A stretch of DNA of 64,000 nucleotides, taken from Bolinopsis microptera. Lineage: Eukaryota; Ctenophora; Tentaculata; Lobata; Bolinopsidae. The DNA is taken from contig NC_087074.1 in assembly GCF_026151205.1 (NCBI RefSeq), positions 15,312,667 to 15,376,666 on the forward strand. Reading direction: 5' to 3'. The notes beneath the pieces are model-generated. The model was not told where the DNA came from, did not search any database, and saw nothing but the letters and a program-made list of their open reading frames with translations. Both the position numbers and the translations under genes were made by a program. This document shows, piece after piece, positions 59,001-64,000 of the stretch (positions are counted from its first letter, which is position 1; every line of letters begins with the position of its first letter).

Positions 59001-59470
59001 ATCATAAAACTTAATTCAAGATAAAATTCCGCGAAGGACCTGCGACATTCGTCTCTCCCCCAAATTCACGGTAATCACAAAAACAGGAAATCTCGTGCCG
59101 GAAAATATCTGAACAAAAAAGTTTCAAATTCTACCGAAACTCTGTAACGGCACGTGTAGGAGCAATTCACTAGACCGTATGATGAGTTACGTGAAGATAA
59201 TTAAGGAGCATTCTTTAGAATCTAAGCAAACCTCATCACCTAATACTCCTAGAATCTCAGAATCTGACAAAGATCATAAAGCTCGATAAAAATCGAAAGA
59301 AAGCACGGATAAGAAACATGTCCACATTCCCTCAAACAACAATTATACTGCACGTTTTAAAATGGAGCTCAATGAAATTGTGGAATTAGCAGAAGGTTTA
59401 AGGAAAGTAGGACGGGAGTAGAAGTATATCCGGGTTACTGCAACTCCGTGCTATAACACCCTGCCACCTG
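59001..59470 (+). pseudogene. Decayed frame, possibly gag-like
   Basis: A single plus-strand frame stays protein-like over about 150 codons. It contains KFTVITKTGNLVPENI, LPKLCNGTCRSNSLDRMMSY, RFKMELNEIVELAEGLRKVG and YIRVTATPCYNTLPPGER, interrupted by TGA, TAA and TAG. Its place downstream of an LTR-like segment would fit a dead gag gene, but no gag motif such as a zinc knuckle is seen. Confidence 0.3.
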
Positions 59471-59525
59471 GAGAAAGAGGGAGAGAGGGGTGCTGGAGAG
59501 TTGGAGAGAGAGAGCTGGAGCCACA

Positions 59526-59866
59526 TCAGAGGGAAGTGATCAAAGCGAGGTTGGAGCGGGTCCGCTCTACAGAGAAAGGACTTGAATCAGTCTCATCCTT
59601 ACTATCGTCATCAGAGGTAGAGCTACACCACTGATACACACCCTGATTACCCGGCACTAATATCCACATGTCAGGTACTGAAGGAAAGTGCTGGAGATGG
59701 GTACCGTCAAGTAGATCCCGGGTACCAGAGAGGACATCAGGTCCCAGAGAGGAGTGAGGACATTCGAGACAGTTATAAGTGAAATGGGAGAAGGAGGCCG
59801 GGGCAAGAAGGCGGAGTTTCAAGACAACCTGATCTATAGTTTCAAGATTGCTGCTACCCGGGCGAT
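59526..59866 (-). CDS. Terminal coding exon of an unrecognised protein
   Basis: A minus-strand frame is open from a TAA near 59,880 to TGA at 59,526-59,528, about 110 codons, with an acceptor-like TGTTTGTAG at 59,868. It reads RLDRPGSSNLETIDQVVLKL, then RLLAPASFSHFTYNCLECPH. It continues with SSLGPDVLSGTRDLLDGTHL, PDMWILVPGNQGVYQWCSST and an acidic serine-rich tail (SDDDSKDETDSSPFS) ending LALITSL. Composition and length argue for real coding sequence. The last four residues could serve as a PDZ ligand, which is only a guess. No AATAAA is seen within 400 bp. The protein family is unknown and the upstream exon was not found. Confidence 0.5.
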
Positions 59867-59869
59867 CTA

Positions 59870-60426
59870 ATCTACAAACATGTTATCGAGCACTTTCTGA
59901 TCGTTAGTCGGGCGAAGCTTGGGTTTCAATTAAGCATAGACACCCATCAGGATTACTTTACGGTTTGTATATTAGGCAAGTAGTTATGAAGAGTATAAAC
60001 GAGGATTACAAAAGATAAAGATGGCTGGAAACTGAATGAAGATATTATTGGGGTACAGAGCTATAAGGGGTACAGTCTCTTAGGTCATTTCGGTACTGAC
60101 AGAAACCTCCTTAAAACATAATTTAATTCATAAGTTAACCAGGTTAATCAGCGGAATAACTTAATAATCTGTAACGTAACTGTCAAAAGTTTCAGCACTA
60201 AATAAGATTGCTGAGCGAAAGTTTTAAAAAGCCCGATAGTAACTTTTCTCACGAAATGACAAAATATTGTGACCTGTTACGTCGAAAATCACAAACCTCA
60301 CGCCCATTATCCTGTATCACATTCAGAATAATGAGAATACTGATGTTAAAAACAACAAATCAAAATCAGGATGATGAAAATAACAATAAGAAAGATTACC
60401 AGCGCGCTGACTGAATGACAATTCAT
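59870..60426. other. Intergenic or intronic sequence
   Basis: A 68-codon open plus-strand frame at 60,208-60,414 starts at CTG and has no supporting signal. Nothing else is seen. Confidence 0.35.
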
Positions 60427-60587
60427 CTAAAACTTGGTCGGAAGTTGCCCGAAACTCTCACTTTCCTCAATAGCTAATTGAAGTTGACAGCGACAAAGTT
60501 CTGCACAATCTACAGACAAGCAGGATTCTACAACTTCTTGTTTTGATTCTCCTCTCTTTTCTCGTAAGTAACGGTGAGAGTTATCAG
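60427..60587 (-). CDS. Last coding exon with a cysteine cluster
   Basis: The acceptor is CCACCTCATAG at 60,588-60,598, after a long C/A-rich tract, and the stop is TAG at 60,427-60,429. It encodes DNSHRYLREKRGESKQEVVE followed by SCLSVDCAELCRCQLQLAIE and ESESFGQLPTKF. Four cysteines (C-x4-C-x3-C-x-C) follow a dibasic KR, which could suggest a processed or metal-binding segment. The spacing does not fit insulin A-chains. It begins in phase 1, exactly completing the exon that ends at 62,802 (CCA G / CT GAT), which supports the two being one gene with a 2.2-kb intron. The family is not recognised. Confidence 0.6.
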
Positions 60588-62801
60588 CTATGAGGTGGTG
60601 TTGTGGTGGTGTTGAGGTTAAGGCGGGGACCGGGGGAGGTGAACCAGGGAGGGGGCCCGGTCACGTGGGGGTCACATGTTAATAATTGTTGAGCTGTTTT
60701 AATAGCATTACTTTTCTCGGAAAGATGTGGGAGCAACTATCAAGCTTGTTATTGCTACAGTTATAACTTTATAACAATGATAACAGTAGAATAACAGTCT
60801 GCAGCAAGGTCATGACTTAACAGTGGCCAGAGAATTAGTAATCTGTAGATCTGTAGTAACGTGATCATGATGTTGACATTGAAAACGTTCGGAATAACCT
60901 TAGATCTCGCCCATCGGCACTAACTCAGTCGCAAGAAAGAGGAGAAAAATAGAAGAAAAAGAGATTTAAAGACAAACATATAAGCAGTAATTTATGGATG
61001 GATCCTGGTGTCAGGCTGTAAGTAAAGAATGAATAGCAGTAGGAGGTGATATAGCAGGTAGAATAGTTAATATCATGATCTCAATCACTACTACTACTAC
61101 TGCTCAGCAGTTATTGCTTTATCGCCTGCAGCACGCTTAGCATTTCCTATAAGCTTTGTTGCAACGCAACACGTGCGAAATTGAGCCCTCTTATTAGCTG
61201 GATGTGATATCACGTTAGGAAATACTGTGAGTTTATTGGGTAATAGCTGAATGGTTGGAGATTACTGGCATAAAAATATTCGATTGCATATTGCGGAGCT
61301 TTATTACGCCTTTTGACGCCTTGAACGAGTTATCCGGAGTAATAAAGTTCACGAATATGAAACAGTTAATAATTTATAACTACAGTATTATTGACAACAA
61401 TTTGCGAGCGTCCAATTTTTGACAAGGAAAATAGAATTTCGAATTGAGCACAGACCGTAGTCATCAAAAAGTCGCAAGAAATACGACAACAAAAATGCTG
61501 TCTAATTGGTGTTGACCGATCAGTTTATAAGAGAAAGATACAGTACGTGTTATTATGAATGAAGGTGGCATTATGACTCGTGAAGAAAACAAGTTTAAGC
61601 TATAAAAGGAGAAAACAAGCTAGGCGAGGCCTATTATTGTGACTAATTTGCGAACATTTGTCAGTTCAAGTCAGAAAATAGAAATGCTATCATAAATGCC
61701 ACTGGACGATTCAAGTCTAAAAGCCGTCAAAAATCTCCGAGAACTGTAGACAGAACAAATTAGTGAAAACACTCGGCCTGAAGGGGGCATGAAGAGCGGC
61801 AATATAACACAAACAAACTCCCAGAGAGAAACACGGCGAGACGGGACAAAGTCCACTTCAGGTTCATATCACGTGATTGGAACTAAAGATCACGTGACGT
61901 CACGTGATTGGAACTAAAGATCACGTGACGTGGCTAGACTTGCACGGTCTCACTGATTTTAATTGGGTAATGGGAAGTACCATGTAATAAACAGCTCCTG
62001 ACATCAAGATATTGTCCTAGATGTTGGAAAGTTGGCAGGTTAAGTATTCCCCAGACAAATGTGAAAACAGAGCAAAATTATTTTTGGGGGGGATTTTTTT
62101 TTTTTTTGCTCTGTGGATTCTTAAGAATTTTGACCAAACTTTAAGAATTTTATAAAAGACATTTTACCAAAAACCGCAACTTTAAGGGTCAGAAAAATTA
62201 AAAAATCCCTAACACAAAACACGTCGGTCAAGTTGACGAAGACAAAAGTTGGTGTTCTGACCGCAAGGATTGAGTCCGTCAGGTCTCTGGAGTAAGAAGT
62301 CTGGCAAAATAATGCTGCAGGTCTGCCATTCGACGTGATCAATCATCAGGATATTGACATTTATTCAGGAAATCACGTTTTTTCGTACGGATGACAGCTT
62401 CTTAATTCATATCAAACGTAAAACGAAAAATATCTTCCATAGAATTACTTAAGGTTTGATCGTTAAGTAAGCCTTGAAGGTGTTTCCGAAAGAAATATTT
62501 AATTCTTGCAATTAATAACTAGATCTGTGGACAATTTCTCCAACAATATCATACTAAAATCAATAATCAAAGACTCTCTCTGAAATTATGAACGGCGCCT
62601 AAAAACATAACAGAAGGTTATCGACAACGAGCAAAGAGAAAAATAATAATGCTCAATGAACGAGACATTCATTCTGAAGGAGACAACCCAGGGAGACAAC
62701 TGAAGGAGACATACGGCGCGAAGTCAGCCTATTTGTAGAAACAGCTGAGAGCGCATGGTACAGGTAACTCAGCGAGACGCCACTTCCTTGAAGCAGCCTA
62801 C
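60588..62801 (-). other. Proposed intron (2.2 kb) with regulatory-looking repeats
   Basis: Lies between the two proposed exons. It contains a CTA microsatellite (61,090), an E-box cluster at 61,869 and a minus-strand 35-codon frame at 61,760-61,867 starting MNLKWTLSRLAVFLSG. That frame is signal-anchor-like but has no continuation. Confidence 0.4.
61869..61930. promoter_or_regulatory. Duplicated E-box/CCAAT module
   Basis: A 31-bp unit, TCACGTGATTGG plus AACTAAAGATCACGTGACG, is present twice in tandem. It gives four CACGTG E-boxes and two inverted CCAAT boxes (ATTGG). This pairing is bound by USF/MITF-type and NF-Y factors in animals. It may act as an enhancer or as a promoter for an unseen transcript. 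Confidence 0.5.
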
Positions 62802-62990
62802 CTGGCATGTACTGTACTGTCTGAGACAACATGTCTAGAGGAGGTATGTGGGAGAGATCTGGGGGCAGATCTGGTATGTTAGGTGAGGGTGAGAGGGTGA
62901 GGTGAGGGTGAGAGGGGAGGTGAGGGTGAAGGGTGAGAGTGGTGGAAGGAGAATGAGGAGGAGGAAGGGGAGAAGGGAGTGTATATTTTG
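62802..62990 (-). CDS. Proline-rich coding exon upstream of the cysteine exon
   Basis: A minus-strand open frame ends at a sound donor (CCAG/GTAGGC at 62,801). The last residues NIPDLPPDLSHIPPLDMLSQ then TVQYMP join in phase to ADNSHRYLREKR of the exon at 60,587. The 5' part is a Pro/Ser/Thr/His-rich stretch generated by a GGTGAGGGTGAGA-type tandem repeat (62,880-62,940). The true 5' limit is uncertain. Acceptor-like AGs occur at about 63,007 and 63,040, or translation could start at the ATG of MLSQTVQYMP. Confidence 0.45.
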
Positions 62991-63049
62991 TAAGAGAAAG
63001 TGTGCGTGTTCTAGTGATAGCAGCAATGCGGAAACGCACCTAACATATC

Positions 63050-63230
63050 ATACACCTGTCTAAAGAAGCTCCCTACAGAGCGTCTGGGGTATATTTAATA
63101 TTCAGGTCGGCTCGCACCACTCATAGGCAAACTATAGTCACGTGACATATTTCTCGCTTCCTACTGGCTAACAAAAGATCACGTGAGTTGGTTTGTGTTT
63201 CCTATTGGTTGAGATAGGTCAGATGAGATG
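63050..63230 (-). promoter_or_regulatory. Promoter-like segment
   Basis: Reading on the minus strand: CCAAT (CAACCAATAGG, about 63,205), two CACGTG E-boxes (near 63,180 and 63,137) and an AT-rich ATTAAATATA (about 63,095) precede the proline-rich exon. The order suits a promoter for that gene. Confidence 0.4.
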
Positions 63231-63540
63231 TCTGGCTGAGAGGCTGTGTATTGGCAGGGGTTAAACAGGTTCAGGCAGGTCTAGTTAAGGCAGGGTGTCA
63301 GGACGGAGGGAGTGATTTGTTGGCAACATTTCTCAGGATAACAAATAACAAGCAGGAGACAGAAGTCCGCCACAACCGTTGCTATGCTGAAAGGGCTTAC
63401 TTCTCTGGTTGTAAACACAGGTATACACCTGGTAACTCTATCACAGGTGCTACTTAACTAAACCTACAGATAAAGTAAAGCTGTGATATCTGGTAATAGT
63501 AGGAGGCATAATGACTAGGTGCTGAAGTTTAGGGTGGGCT

Positions 63541-63695
63541 ACAATTGACCCCAGACAATTGACCCCCGCCGACCAATTGACCCACCGACAATGGAACCCC
63601 CGACAATTAACCCACCGACAATGGACCCGACATTTGACCCACGTCAATTGACCCCCCGACAATTGACCCCGAAAATATAATTTAATACAATTAAC
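63541..63695. repeat. CAATTG-containing minisatellite, left arm
   Basis: Variant copies of GACAATTGACCCCC. The inverted form occupies 63,905-63,980. Confidence 0.85.
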
Positions 63696-63715
63696 CCTGA
63701 AAACTGACCCTGGCC

Positions 63716-63890
63716 CTGACCTCTGACCCTGACCCTGACCCTGACCCTTACCCTAACCCTAACCCTAACCCTAACCCTAACCCTAACCCTAACCCTTAAC
63801 CCATTACCCATTACCCTAACCCTAAACCTAACCTCTAACCCTAACCCTAACCTAACACTAACCCTAAACCTAACCCTTACCCGATTAATT
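63716..63890. repeat. Degenerate telomere-like (CCCTAA)n array
   Basis: It begins as CCCTGA repeats, turns into about eight consecutive CCCTAA units (63,755-63,798), then degenerates with CATTACCC, CCCTAAA and ACCTCTAACC variants. On the other strand this is TTAGGG, the common animal telomere unit. Non-telomeric sequence on both sides makes it interstitial here. Confidence 0.9.
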
Positions 63891-63904
63891 ACCCCCAGTT
63901 TAAT

Positions 63905-63980
63905 TACAATTGTCGGCGGGTCAATTGTCGGGGGTGTCAATTGTCGGGGGCCGTCAATTGTCGGGGGGGTCAATTGTCGT
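63905..63980. repeat. CAATTG-containing minisatellite, right arm (inverted)
   Basis: GTCAATTGTCGGGGG units, the reverse complement of the left array. Confidence 0.85.
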
Positions 63981-64000
63981 ACTAAACCCTAGATTTCGCG

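Noticed and set aside
61760..61867. 35-codon minus-strand frame with a signal-anchor-like start beside the E-box cassette
   Set aside because: It is closed by TAA, and the only nearby splice pair would leave a 29-base intron, too short to accept.
63251..63457. 68-codon plus-strand frame
   Set aside because: It starts at TTG and has no supporting signals.
1..64000. CRISPR arrays, rRNA genes, prokaryotic operons or an integrated virus
   Set aside because: No spaced direct repeats of CRISPR type, no rRNA landmarks, no operon layout, and no viral structural gene could be read.

Overview
This window looks like nuclear DNA of a non-arthropod invertebrate animal. The species cannot be named from sequence alone. 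The evidence is intron-containing genes with GT/AG junctions, a metazoan-type PDZ protein gene, animal transposon families (pogo-like, hAT, mariner-like MITEs, non-LTR retrotransposons, tRNA-derived SINE-like units), and a TTAGGG-type telomere-like array near the right end. There is no sign of operons, rRNA or CRISPR. Most of the window is repeat-rich intergenic DNA. Host coding sequence is sparse.

Layout. 1-7,260: mostly non-coding with short tandem repeats, plus one orphan coding-like exon at 3,310-3,670. 7,260-10,700: a decayed non-LTR reverse transcriptase (minus strand) split by a 2,065-bp hAT element with exact ends and an 8-bp target duplication. 11,044-11,897: a MITE. 12,270-15,571: a pogo-like element, partly tandemly duplicated and carrying an inserted LINE fragment. 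16,969-17,964: a clean pogo-like element (TA target site) that itself carries a 162-bp palindromic insertion. 18,374-22,050: a tRNA-like unit, an intact small secreted-protein gene (20,603-21,055), a truncated copy of it, a 148-bp inverted repeat and a mariner-like MITE. 22,050-38,110: repeat modules arranged partly in opposite orientation (left about 22.05-25.9 kb, right about 32.9-38.1 kb). They surround a 2.8-kb palindrome (33,967-36,786) and several small MITEs. 28,287-28,516: a likely 3' coding exon. 39,990-40,262: a frameshifted copy of the secreted-protein gene.

40,403-43,067 holds the best host gene, a minus-strand multi-exon gene encoding a long serine-rich N-terminal region and a PDZ domain. 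43,810-56,690 differs abruptly in texture: homopolymer runs are everywhere, many short ORFs lie on both strands and no gene can be read. It may be uncorrected sequence or an unusual region. 56,690-63,250 returns to normal texture. It holds a probable LTR-like remnant, a serine-rich 3' exon (59,526-59,866), a two-exon minus-strand gene tail with a cysteine cluster (62,802 and 60,427-60,587), and repeated E-box motifs. The last 500 bp are a degenerate CCCTAA array flanked by inverted CAATTG-containing minisatellites.

The genes do not form a pathway. What unites the window is repeated transposon insertion, nesting and inverted duplication, which can be ordered in time from empty sites and nested target duplications. 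All calls were made by reading the sequence by eye. No searches or alignments were run.
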